A stretch of 64,000 nucleotides of DNA from Bog-473 sp963750075 (GTDB taxonomy: Bacteria > Actinomycetota > Acidimicrobiia > Acidimicrobiales > RAAP-2): contig CAVVPG010000005.1 in assembly GCA_963750075.1 (NCBI GenBank), forward strand, positions 1 through 64,000. The letters run 5' to 3'. Of the stretch, positions 9,136-16,693 are shown piece by piece. The notes under the pieces are model-generated. The model was not told where the DNA came from. It saw only the letters and a list, made by a program, of their open reading frames with translations, and did not search any database. Positions within the stretch are counted from its first letter, which is position 1. Each line of letters opens with the position of its first letter. Both the position numbers and the translations under genes were made by a program.

Positions 9136-9896
9136 AGAAAGAAGACAAATCGAGGATCGCTGAAGCCCTTGGCGCATCGCGAGTCGTCGAGGTTGGCCCC
9201 AAGGCGATTGGGGGTCCACTCGATCTCCTCGCACTGCGTGAGCAGTTCAACCAGCGTCTACGTTCGAGCGGCGGGCGGCCTACGGATCCCGCTTGGACAG
9301 TCACCAGACTCGTGCCATTCAAGGAGGACAACTGGACGCGGCTCCAGGACCTTGCCAGCGAGATCGGCGTGTCCGGCCGTCGCGTAGGTCCGGCACAGGT
9401 GGCAGCGCTCCTTATCGAGAGCAGCCTCGAGGAGCTGGAGGAGGGGCAGTGGCAAGAAGCACTTGAGGCTTCACGCTCTGCACCTCTGCGCTCTCAGCCT
9501 GAAGCCGCCGAAGCAGCACAGCTCACTTATAACCAGTTCGATGACTGGGTCCTGCGCGGGTGGATCGTTCCCGCTGGACGTCGCGGACTCGAGCGCTCAT
9601 ACGGCGCGGATGAGATTGTTCGAGCCCGTTGGCTTCATGCGATTTACCCGATGACAACGGACATCGAGGCGATGGCCATCGAGGTACGAAGTTGTGATCT
9701 ATCGGCTCGGTACCTCGTGATCACCGATGCAGAGAACGTCTCGACGGTCCCTACTCGGTCTCATCTCTATCGGCTCCTCGAAGCACCGGGTAGTCACCTC
9801 GTGATCGACCAACTCCCCGAACGTCGCAAGCTGCTCGGTTTGCCCCCATTCCCGAGTGATCCCAATGAAGAATTCCGGGTTCGACGGGCTGTTTGA
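9132..9896 (+). CDS. MerR-like helix-turn-helix protein of unknown role
   Basis: 254 residues. Residues about 50-100 (WTVTRLVPFKEDNWTRLQDLA, then GRRVGPAQVAALLIESSLEEL) look like a ribbon-helix-helix or small helical module. Residues about 130-175 (LTYNQFDDWVLRGWI, GRRGLERSYGADEIVRARWLHAI) match the winged helix of MerR proteins in layout: helix, turn, helix, then a wing with R-x-Y. The last 80 residues show no effector-domain signature I know. Its start overlaps the preceding stop by 4 nt, and its end overlaps the most likely start of the next gene by 32 nt. It probably binds DNA and may autoregulate from the palindrome over the promoter. Confidence 0.6.
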   Translation: MKKEDKSRIAEALGASRVVEVGPKAIGGPLDLLALREQFNQRLRSSGGRPTDPAWTVTRLVPFKEDNWTRLQDLASEIGVSGRRVGPAQVAALLIESSLEELEEGQWQEALEASRSAPLRSQPEAAEAAQLTYNQFDDWVLRGWIVPAGRRGLERSYGADEIVRARWLHAIYPMTTDIEAMAIEVRSCDLSARYLVITDAENVSTVPTRSHLYRLLEAPGSHLVIDQLPERRKLLGLPPFPSDPNEEFRVRRAV

Positions 9897-10519
9897 GGTC
9901 CCCGTTGGGGCCGGGCGGGAGCCGTTTGAGGAGCCCGATCTCCGCGGGCGCGCGAAATTTCCAGTCGCGCGCACCTCGGTCAGGGGCCGACTTCAAAGCC
10001 ATGGCAATCGCCCGGCTGAAAGAGGCGGGGGCCATAATTGGAAAGGTCAATTTCCGGATCGAGGGGTTTCCTGTCGATGCCCAAGTATCCGGAAGCAACG
10101 GTCGGCCGTTTCTCGTCCTGGCTCGGGGAACGCCCGACGAACAGGATCGGAGTGCACTTCGTCGCATGGACACGGTCGAGAAGGCTGGCTTCATGGCGAT
10201 GCAGCTTGCTCGACGCCAAGCTCTTCCGATCATTCTCATCACGTCGGACCTTCCTAAACGGTCAACAAGGGCTGGCCACTACCTTGCGGCCCTCTCCGAC
10301 GATCTCTGGGACGTGGTGTCCTATCGTGCCGACCTCAAAGGATTCCAACGATTGCGCGTTCACTTCACGGCGCCGATGGAGAAGGTGCCGCCGGCCGCCC
10401 CCTGGAGGGCTCCCGTAGGGATCAGTTCACCAACCCTGTTGAGTGAAATCAGCGACGTCGATGGCCCCACGCACTCCGGCCCACATCACCCCACCATGGG
10501 CGACTTCGGCCCCGAATAG
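9865..10519 (+). CDS. Unknown protein with a restriction-endonuclease-like layout, frameshifted; third gene of module
   Basis: Read from ATG 9865 the protein starts MKNSGFDGLFEVPVGAG and continues to KFPVARTSVR. Removal of one G from the GGGG run near 9980 joins it to ADFKAMAIARLKEAGAIIG and onward to the TAG near 10519, giving about 217 residues. Without the correction, a TTG at 9893 gives an alternative 208-residue product. The segment GFPVDAQV…RPFLVLARGT has the spacing of the D…(E/Q)xK core in PD-(D/E)xK nucleases, but the expected acidic-Lys pair is not present. If related, it may be inactive or the match may be chance. Residues further on (ALPIILITSDLPKRSTRAGHY, then LSDDLWDVVSY) look like a Rossmann-type strand-loop-helix. 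Family not recognised. Confidence 0.5.
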
Positions 10520-10659
10520 TCATAACCGAGCCACAGACGTGAGATTTCGGTCCCGCGAGAGTGGCGTCGATCGACGAAGCCACGGCCGATCCGGTAGTCG
10601 CCAACGCGACCTCGGCTCGTCCCATATTCATCGGTTCCTGGAGAGCCAGACTGTCTCGA

Positions 10660-10779
10660 TAAAGACACGTAAAGACACGCAGGAGAATCTGATCTTTGGG
10701 GGGTTCCCACCTTGGCCCTCTGACCTGGGCCTTTTGGTGGAGGTGAAGGGACTCGAACCCTCGGCCTCTACATTGCGAA
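10660..10779 (-). repeat. Right copy of direct repeat (attR-like) overlapping the intact tRNA-Ala
   Basis: Counterpart of the repeat at 3528-3647, same orientation and same internal spacing. TAAAGACACG x2 lies at 10660-10679, a conserved spacer at 10706-10734, and 45 identical bases from the tRNA CCA end to the anticodon at 10735-10779. Together the two copies delimit about 7.1 kb. Confidence 0.75.
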
Positions 10780-10810
10780 CGTAGCGCTCTACCAGCTGAG
10801 CTACACCCCC
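10735..10810 (-). tRNA. tRNA-Ala (anticodon CGC), CCA encoded
   Basis: The reverse strand folds as a full cloverleaf. The acceptor is GGGGGTG paired with CACCTCC, including the G3:U70 pair that identifies alanine tRNAs. The D-arm begins AGCTCAGCTGGTAGAGC, the anticodon loop is TTCGCAA (anticodon CGC), and the T-arm is GAGGGTTCGAGTCCCTT. The discriminator A is followed by an encoded CCA (10735-10737). It serves GCG codons. Its 3' part is the core of the flanking direct repeat, so it is the likely integration target. Confidence 0.95.
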
Positions 10811-10891
10811 GGCACCGCTCAGGTTAGTCGGGCTCCCTGGTCATTCCGGAGCGAGCGAACGGGCCCGCAGGCCGGATTCCGCCGGCTCGAC

Positions 10892-11599
10892 TCAGCGAGC
10901 GGCGACCCGGGGCTCCTCGAGGTCGTCGTCGTCCCACGCACCCGGGTAGCCGGCTGTCGCGGGATCGGAGGCCGCATCGTCCCCGAGCGCTGCCCGCGCC
11001 TCGAGGCGGCCCTGGCGGCGCCGCTGCTCGACCTCGAGCTCCTTGGCGTAGGCCATCAGGCCCAGCAGTCCGAGTGCCGCCAGCCCGAAGAGCCCGGTGA
11101 AGACCCAGGCGAGATGCATCCCGGGGAACACGCCAATGAGCGCGGTCGAGATCGCGACCCCGCTCAAGCAGCGCAGCAGCATCGTGCAACGTCGTCGTGC
11201 CTCGTCGCGCCGGAACGCGCGCAGGTCCGCTCCCGTCTCGGGCAGGCAGACCGGCTCGGGCGGGTCGAGGACGCCGACCCTTTCGTAGTGGCAGCCGTCA
11301 CTGTCGTCCACGTCGGCAGCGGCCGCGTCGTCCGTCGGCCGCAGGAGCACGAGCTTGGGGCGGGAGGCATCGACGGCTGGCACCGTGCCCTCGGTGGGCG
11401 AGTCCGCCGGCAGCGCCGTATGCAGGCGATAGGCCGGCGACACGGTCTTGGGCGCCGCGTGCTCGAGGAGCTGCAGCTGGTGATGAAAGTGGTCGATGGA
11501 GCCGACACCTTGGCGCTCGGAGAATCGCCTCCACGCGCTCGGTGCCAGGACCGCCACCCACAGCAACACTACGAGGACCAGCAGGATCACAATCGTCAC
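10892..11599 (-). CDS. Membrane protein of unknown function
   Basis: 235 residues. An N-terminal helix (MTIVILLVLVVLLWVAVLAPS) is followed by a hydrophilic domain of about 110 residues, then two closely spaced helices (CLSGVAISTALIGVFPGMHLA and VFTGLFGLAALGLLGLMAYA), and an Arg/Glu-rich then acidic C-terminal tail. Proteins with this layout (single N-terminal anchor, Ala/Asp-rich loop, helical pair) occur next to tRNA-Ala in other actinobacteria, to my knowledge without a known function. Cytoplasmic or external placement of the loop cannot be decided. Confidence 0.75.
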   Translation of the reverse strand: MTIVILLVLVVLLWVAVLAPSAWRRFSERQGVGSIDHFHHQLQLLEHAAPKTVSPAYRLHTALPADSPTEGTVPAVDASRPKLVLLRPTDDAAAADVDDSDGCHYERVGVLDPPEPVCLPETGADLRAFRRDEARRRCTMLLRCLSGVAISTALIGVFPGMHLAWVFTGLFGLAALGLLGLMAYAKELEVEQRRRQGRLEARAALGDDAASDPATAGYPGAWDDDDLEEPRVAAR

Positions 11600-11787
11600 T
11601 CCCCGACGACTTACCTTCGCTCTCCGCTGAAAAGGCTAGTGAACGGCCTCTTACAAATGGTGGATGGTTGGGGAAATGCACAGCGCCGACCTCATCGGCA
11701 CTTCTCCGCTCTGTTCCGTTTGTACCCGCGTCGTCCCGGCGAATCAAGACCCATCTTTGAGCGCTGTAAACGGGCGACGCGAGACGC

Positions 11788-12585
11788 TCAGACGGCGCGG
11801 CTCCACCACCGTCCGTCGGTGCACCCGACGGTGACCCGCACACCGAAGCATGCCGAGACCTGCGCGGAGGTGATGACGCCATGGAGCGGGCCTGCTGCCA
11901 TCAGCGTGCCGCGGCGGACCAGCCCCGCATGGGTGAATCCCGGGGGGATCTCCTCGCAGTGGTGCGTCACCAGGACGACAGGCGGCCCGTCTCCGTCGGC
12001 GGCCAGTGCCGCGAGCCGGACCAGCAACCGCTCGCGTGCGCCCAGGTCCAGGCCCGCGAAGGGCTCGTCGAGCAGGACGAGCTCGGGATCGCTCATGAGC
12101 GCCCGCGCCAGCAGGACCTGCTGGCGCTCACCCTCGGAGATCACGCCGAACGGCCGGTCCCGAATCTCGGCGACCCCGACGTGGGCCAACAGAGAGTCCG
12201 CCTTCGCCCATTCCTCGTCCGTGTACCGGTTCCACCAGGTCTCGAGCGCGCCGTGCCGGCCGCTCACGACGACACCGCGTGCCGCGAGGTCCGCCCGCAG
12301 CTGCCGCGTCACGGCGCCGCTGACCAGCGCCACCCGAGGACGCAGCGTCCGGACGTCCACCGCGCCGAGCCGGGAGCCGAGGATCTCGACCCGGCCGGTG
12401 GTGGGCCACAAGCGGGCCGCAGCGACCTGGAGCAACGTCGTCTTGCCCGAGCCGTTCGGCCCCAAGACGACCCAGCGGTCGGTCCGCTCGACCCGCCAGT
12501 CCACCCCGGCCAGCACCGGCACGCCGTCGCGGCGGACGGTGACGCCGCACAACTCGATGGCCGCGGTGTGGTGCGGGTCCGTCAC
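11788..12585 (-). CDS. ABC transporter ATP-binding protein, no permease nearby
   Basis: 265 residues from GTG 12585. Walker A is GPNGSGKTT, the signature region is GVISEGERQQVLLARAL, and Walker B is ELVLLDEPFAGLDL, then VVLVTHHCEEIPPGFTH. The signature reads SEGE, close to but not the usual SGGE. The closest recognisable type is the soluble iron/molybdate-like ATPases (ModF/YlmA style) with the H-loop HHCEEIP. The start overlaps the stop of the 104-residue gene by 4 nt (GTGA), so it is the last gene of the cysH-sir operon. No membrane partner is encoded here; it may energise a permease elsewhere or act as a non-transport ATPase. Confidence 0.85.
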   Translation of the reverse strand: MTDPHHTAAIELCGVTVRRDGVPVLAGVDWRVERTDRWVVLGPNGSGKTTLLQVAAARLWPTTGRVEILGSRLGAVDVRTLRPRVALVSGAVTRQLRADLAARGVVVSGRHGALETWWNRYTDEEWAKADSLLAHVGVAEIRDRPFGVISEGERQQVLLARALMSDPELVLLDEPFAGLDLGARERLLVRLAALAADGDGPPVVLVTHHCEEIPPGFTHAGLVRRGTLMAAGPLHGVITSAQVSACFGVRVTVGCTDGRWWSRAV

Positions 12586-12896
12586 CCCTCGGGGCGGTCG
12601 GCGATGCGTCGTGTGATGCGGCCGATGAGACCCGAGCAGCACTGTGACCAGGTTCGCTCGCCCGCCAGCCACAGCCAGATCTCGCGCCCGTAGCCCAGGA
12701 CGATCCGCTCGAGGCCCTCTTCGTCCACGCCGGCTGCGGCCAGGGATCGCCAGCGGGTCCACAACCAGGGCGCGACGCCGTCGTCGCCCACGAGGACGCG
12801 CTCGAGGGCGGCGCCGTCGAGCACGGCGGCCAGCCAGCGCTCGGCCCTGGCGACGGGCTCGTCGGGCACGTGCAGCACGGGTGCGACCACGGTCAA
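12582..12896 (-). CDS. Small protein of unknown function in the sulfur operon
   Basis: About 104 residues from TTG 12896 (GTG 12890 is an alternative). It contains VARAERWLAAVLDGAALERVL, several Trp (PWLWTRW, EIWLWLAGERTW) and an adjacent Cys pair (SQCCSGLIGRI). No signal peptide or family match that I recognise. It overlaps the FrhB-like gene stop at one end and the ATPase gene start at the other, so it is tightly coupled and probably works with them. The Cys pair could bind metal or an Fe-S intermediate, but this is speculation. Confidence 0.65.
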   Translation of the reverse strand: MTVVAPVLHVPDEPVARAERWLAAVLDGAALERVLVGDDGVAPWLWTRWRSLAAAGVDEEGLERIVLGYGREIWLWLAGERTWSQCCSGLIGRITRRIADRPEG

Positions 12897-14164
12897 TGGC
12901 GGATGTAGACGGGCCGGCGGTCCGTCCCCTCGTAGGCGCGCACGTGCTCGTCGAAGTCGATGAACAAGGGGGCGTCCGGGTCGAGTTTGCGCTGCAAAGA
13001 GCGGGTGGCGATCCTCTTGTCGAGGGCGTCCAGCCGGAGGAGGGCGGCCGGGTCGTCCAGCCCGCGCACGTCCAGCCTGGGACGCGCCGCTTGGAACGCC
13101 AGGCGGCCCCGCTCGGTCCGGACGATCACGCTGGTCCAGCCGTTCATGGAGCCGACGCTGCCCACCGAGAGGTCGGCCGATCGGCCCAGGAAGTCGGCGC
13201 ACTCGTCGCAACCCTTCAGCGCGGCGCCATGGAAGTCCTTGACCGGTTCGTCGACGGCCAGCTCCCCGTCTCGGTACTCGACGATCATGCGCCCACGGAT
13301 CACGTCCATCTTCGAGACCCGGTCCAGGTCGACGCCCCGCTTGTCGCGCAGCTCCCGCAGGGTCAGCGCCTCGTAGTCGAAGTTCTTCGTGCACATCAGC
13401 GCGATGGTCAGCACGACCGCGTCGACGCGGTGAGCCCCGGTCGGCCAGCGGCGTGCTTGCATCGCCCGGAGGCCCTGCACCTCGCACGGTGTCCCCACCA
13501 CCGCGAGGCGAGGCTTCGCCGGCAGCGAGTAGCGCGACAGGTCGAGCTCGGCCAGTGCCATCGTCTGGTTGTAGAAGCTCCCGGCGGCAGCTCGGACCTC
13601 GTCGGCCGTCGTCGCGATGGTGGCGACGCCCTTCCACTGCTCGTCGGGGTCCGGGCTGGGCTTCGACACGAGCGCGCCGTCGATCTCACCGGCGGCCAGG
13701 AGGCCGATCAGCAGCGCGCTGACCGCCCCGCCGTCCTGGACGTCGTCCAACGGCGTCGACGCCCGGACGGCATAGCTGTCGACGACCGCGCCGAGCCCGT
13801 CGGCCGGCGGGCCGCCGCTGATCTTCCAGTACGTGTCCGACGAGTCGGACCGGACCTGGGCAGGCTGCACCGCGGCGTCCTCGTCGGAGCCGACGGACGA
13901 CGGTGGCCACAGCGCCTCGTAGCGGAGGCCGCCGCGCGGGCAGAAGTCCCAACAGAGGGAGCAGCCGGTGCACATCTTGACCAGCTCGGGCAGGTTCGTG
14001 TCCTCGTCGACGCCGATGGAGTTCGACGGGCAGACGGCGACGCACGTGCCGCACTGGATGCACCGGTCGGCGTGGATCACACCGGCTTCGAGCTCCCAGA
14101 ACCACACCTTGCCGGGCGGCTCGGCGATCCCGTTCATCTGGTCGCGGATCCGGTAGCGCTTCAC
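12893..14164 (-). CDS. FrhB/FdhB-type F420-linked Fe-S flavoprotein, predicted electron-input subunit of the sulfite reductase
   Basis: 423 residues. The N-terminal ferredoxin domain carries two [4Fe-4S] motifs, CIQCGTCVAVCP (about residues 37-48) and CTGCSLCWDFCPRG (about 65-78). Then come FrhB N- and C-terminal domains: KPRLAVVGTPCEVQGLRAMQ, the Cys in ALMCTKNFDYEAL, and the C-terminal cluster motif KGCDECADFLGRSADLSVGSVG. The family uses FAD and Fe-S clusters to pass electrons from reduced F420 (or to it) to a partner enzyme. In archaeal F420-dependent sulfite reductase the same module is fused to a siroheme reductase. Here it is a separate gene overlapping the siroheme reductase by 4 nt. 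The natural reading is a two-subunit version feeding electrons from F420H2, or from ferredoxin, to sulfite. Cytosolic. Partner assignment is inference. Confidence 0.85.
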   Translation of the reverse strand: MKRYRIRDQMNGIAEPPGKVWFWELEAGVIHADRCIQCGTCVAVCPSNSIGVDEDTNLPELVKMCTGCSLCWDFCPRGGLRYEALWPPSSVGSDEDAAVQPAQVRSDSSDTYWKISGGPPADGLGAVVDSYAVRASTPLDDVQDGGAVSALLIGLLAAGEIDGALVSKPSPDPDEQWKGVATIATTADEVRAAAGSFYNQTMALAELDLSRYSLPAKPRLAVVGTPCEVQGLRAMQARRWPTGAHRVDAVVLTIALMCTKNFDYEALTLRELRDKRGVDLDRVSKMDVIRGRMIVEYRDGELAVDEPVKDFHGAALKGCDECADFLGRSADLSVGSVGSMNGWTSVIVRTERGRLAFQAARPRLDVRGLDDPAALLRLDALDKRIATRSLQRKLDPDAPLFIDFDEHVRAYEGTDRRPVYIRH

Positions 14165-15891
14165 GCCGTGACCGCCTCGGTGGTGCCGGCCAGCGTGGAA
14201 CGGATCTCGTCAGGATCGATGCGGCGGGCCCAGAGGTAGAAGGGTTCGCCGGTGCGGCGTTCGTCTAGGTACCGAGCGGCGATCCGGAGCAGCGCGTCGG
14301 GTACCCGGTCAACCGGCATGGCGCCGACGACCCAGTCGATGAACGCGGCATCGGGCCCGAGCGAACCCCCCAGGCCGATGTCCACGGCCTCCTCGATGTG
14401 CTCGTCGACGTGGGCGATGTCCCCGCGGAAGCCGATGTCGGCGATCTGCGGCTGCGCGCACGAGGCGGAGCACCCGGAGAAGTGCATGCGGATGACCCCT
14501 GCATCGCCGGGGTCCCCACTCCCCGTCCCGGCCGACAGCTGCCCGTCGAGGTCCCGGGCCCACTTGACGGCGCGCTCCTTCGTCTCGACCACGGCGAACC
14601 GGCAGAACTCAGACCCGGTGCAGGCGACGACCCCCCGCTCGAAAGGGCCCGGGAAGGGGGAGTACGTCTGCATCAAGGGCTCGGCCAGCAGATCGTCGAG
14701 CCGGTCCTCGGGGACGCCCGAGACGATGAAGTTCTGGTCGGTGCCGATGCGCACGCCACCGTCGCCGTAGGTCTCGGACAGCCGGGCCAGCTCCACCAGA
14801 TCCAATCCGTGCATGCGGCCCACCGGGACGGAACAGCCGACGTAGACGAGGCCCGGCTGCTTCTGCGGGTGGACGCCGACGTGGTCGCCGCGGAACGCGG
14901 TGGTCAGCTCTCGCCCGGAGGGCTCGAGCATGAAGTTCGTGCGCTCGTCCAGCGCGGCCCGGAAACCCTCGGGGCCGAGCTCCTGGGCGAGGTAGCGCAT
15001 GCGTGCCAGCCCCCGGTTCTCCCGGTTGCCCAGCTCGCCGAACACCTGGGCGACACCGCGGCAGAGCTCCACCGCCTGGTCCGGGCGGATGAAGACGTCG
15101 ATGTCGGATGCCATGCGCTCGCCGTCGGAGAGCCCGCCGCCGATGAGCACGTTGAAGCCGACGCTGCCGTCGGGCTGCTCGGACGGCCAGAGGCCGATGT
15201 CGTTGATCTCCACCCGTGCGCAATCCTCCGTGCAGCCGGTCACGGCGACCTTGAACTTGCGCGGCAGGTTGGCGTATTCCCGGTTCCCGGTGAAGAACGC
15301 CGAGATGGCCTGGGCCACGGGCAGGGCGTCCACGACTTCGCTCTTGTCGATGCCCGAGACCGGGCACGAGCACACGTTGCGGGCCGAGTCGCCGCACGCC
15401 TGCACGGTCGTCAACCCGACGTCCCAGAAACGCTGCCAAATCCGGGGCACGTCCGCGATGCGGATCCAGTGCAGCTGGACGTCCTGCCGCGTCGTGAGGT
15501 CGGCGTAGCGGTTGCCGAAGACGGGGCTGTCGTCGGGCCCCTCTGCGAACGCGTCGGCCGCCACGCCGATCTCGCGGACCTGCGGAGCGGTCATCACCCC
15601 CCCGGGGACCTTGATCCGCATCATGAAGGCGTCACCACCCTGGCGCTGCGGGTACATCCCCACCCACTTCAGCCGCTCTTGCTCGCCGGGCACCTTGGCG
15701 ATGGACCCTGGCCCCTGCTTGGAGTAGACGTCGATGACGGCCTGCGCCACCTCGAACGGGTGCCGCGCCAGCTTCAGCTGCTCGACCGAGTTGAGCTCGC
15801 CGATGTTGCGGTACGGCCGGACGAACTTGAGCCCGCGGTCGCGCCGGCCCCGGAACTCCATCCCATAGGGATTGTCGAGGTCACGTGGCAC
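14161..15891 (-). CDS. sir: Siroheme [4Fe-4S] sulfite reductase (NirA/SirA type)
   Basis: About 576 residues from GTG 15891, which overlaps the cysH stop by 1 nt. Two ferredoxin-like half domains (KVPGGVMTAPQVREIG; QKQPGLVYVGCSVPVGRMHG) alternate with two siroheme-binding domains. The [4Fe-4S]/siroheme ligands are CTGSEFC (C424 and C430) and CSASC (C474 and C478), followed by PQIADIGFRG. The N-terminal partner motif TTVQACGDSARNVCSCPVSG is also present. It reduces sulfite to sulfide with six electrons. The family also includes nitrite reductases. Sulfite is preferred because the gene sits between cysH and an electron-transfer gene and opposite cysDN and a siroheme synthase. Overlaps the FrhB-like gene by 4 nt. 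Confidence 0.9.
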   Translation of the reverse strand: MPRDLDNPYGMEFRGRRDRGLKFVRPYRNIGELNSVEQLKLARHPFEVAQAVIDVYSKQGPGSIAKVPGEQERLKWVGMYPQRQGGDAFMMRIKVPGGVMTAPQVREIGVAADAFAEGPDDSPVFGNRYADLTTRQDVQLHWIRIADVPRIWQRFWDVGLTTVQACGDSARNVCSCPVSGIDKSEVVDALPVAQAISAFFTGNREYANLPRKFKVAVTGCTEDCARVEINDIGLWPSEQPDGSVGFNVLIGGGLSDGERMASDIDVFIRPDQAVELCRGVAQVFGELGNRENRGLARMRYLAQELGPEGFRAALDERTNFMLEPSGRELTTAFRGDHVGVHPQKQPGLVYVGCSVPVGRMHGLDLVELARLSETYGDGGVRIGTDQNFIVSGVPEDRLDDLLAEPLMQTYSPFPGPFERGVVACTGSEFCRFAVVETKERAVKWARDLDGQLSAGTGSGDPGDAGVIRMHFSGCSASCAQPQIADIGFRGDIAHVDEHIEEAVDIGLGGSLGPDAAFIDWVVGAMPVDRVPDALLRIAARYLDERRTGEPFYLWARRIDPDEIRSTLAGTTEAVTA

Positions 15892-16571
15892 TAGAGGTGC
15901 AGGCCGCACTCGGACTTGTCGAGGCCCGACCAACGACCGGCGCGGGGGTCCTCTCCCTCAGCCACCGGACGCGTCGTCGGGGCGCAACCGATGGAGCGGT
16001 ACCCACGCGACACGAGCGGGTGTTGCGGCAGTCCGTGGTCGGCCAGATACGACACGATGTCGTCGTCGGTCCACGTCACCACGGGGTTGACCTTCACCAG
16101 GCCGAACGAGGAGTCCCAGCTGATGATCGGCGCGTCGGCCCGGGTCGGCCCGTCGGAGCGCTTGAGCGAGGTGAGCCAGGCACGCTTGCCGGCGAGGGCG
16201 CCGCGCAACGGCTCCACCTTGCGGAACTGGCAGCACTGCTCCGAACCGCACGGATGCGCTGCCGCGTCGGGGCCGGGCCTGGTGACGGTGAGGTTGAGGT
16301 CGTAGCGCGCCCGGACCTCCTCCACGAAGGTCAGCGTCTCGGGGAAGTGGGCCCCGGTGTCGAGGAACACCACCTCCATGGAGGGCGCGAGCTTGGTGAC
16401 CAGGTCGATCAGCACGATGTCCTCGAACGAGGCCGCCAGCACGATGGAATCGCCGAAGGTGTCGAGGGCCCAGCGGATGACCGCGCTGGCCGGAGCGGAC
16501 TCGAAGTCTTCACTGAGGACCGCCAGGTCCCCGGCGCTCATGGGCTGGATGCTCACGTAGGTCTCGGCCAC
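15891..16571 (-). CDS. cysH: Phosphoadenylyl/adenylyl-sulfate reductase
   Basis: 226 residues, adenine nucleotide alpha hydrolase fold. It has IVLAASFEDIVLIDL for the nucleotide loop, VVFLDTGAHFPETL, and the C-terminal redox motif ECGLH (C222). The adjacent Cys pair C113-C114 (EQCCQFRKVEPL) is typical of [4Fe-4S] APS reductases rather than cluster-free PAPS reductases. No APS kinase is encoded in this window, which also favours APS as substrate. Odd point: the second half of the cluster motif, normally C-x2-C (GC-P-CT), reads GCAPTT, so C196 is present but residue 199 is Thr. First gene of the minus-strand sulfur operon, transcribed away from cysD with 122 nt between the starts. Confidence 0.9.
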   Translation of the reverse strand: MAETYVSIQPMSAGDLAVLSEDFESAPASAVIRWALDTFGDSIVLAASFEDIVLIDLVTKLAPSMEVVFLDTGAHFPETLTFVEEVRARYDLNLTVTRPGPDAAAHPCGSEQCCQFRKVEPLRGALAGKRAWLTSLKRSDGPTRADAPIISWDSSFGLVKVNPVVTWTDDDIVSYLADHGLPQHPLVSRGYRSIGCAPTTRPVAEGEDPRAGRWSGLDKSECGLHL

Positions 16572-16627
16572 CGATCCTCACCTTCTTCCCGAGGCGATCC
16601 GCCCCCACCTGGGCCCGCCACCGGCGC

Positions 16628-16689
16628 TTGACGCACGTCCGAATGCAGGCTTTAGTATACATGACCAAAATGGTCATGATTTAAAGAGG
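16628..16689 (+). promoter_or_regulatory. cysD promoter, perfect palindromic operator and ribosome binding site
   Basis: The 122-nt gap between divergent cysH and cysD holds TTGACG (16628-16633) and TAGTAT (16653-16658, spacing 19). Directly after, CATGACCA-AAA-TGGTCATG (16660-16678) is a perfect inverted repeat with 8-bp arms. It sits over the expected transcription start and should block cysD when a repressor binds; at about 80 nt from cysH it may act on both sides. AAAGAGG (16683-16689) is the Shine-Dalgarno for the ATG at 16694. The cognate regulator is not encoded nearby. Confidence 0.65.
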
Positions 16690-16693
16690 TCCC

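Noticed and set aside
9856..10257. Separate gene in the first frame of module gene 3
   Set aside because: The N-terminal third reads well, but after 9985 the text becomes Arg/Ser-rich shadow. Joining it to the next frame by one base gives one sensible protein.
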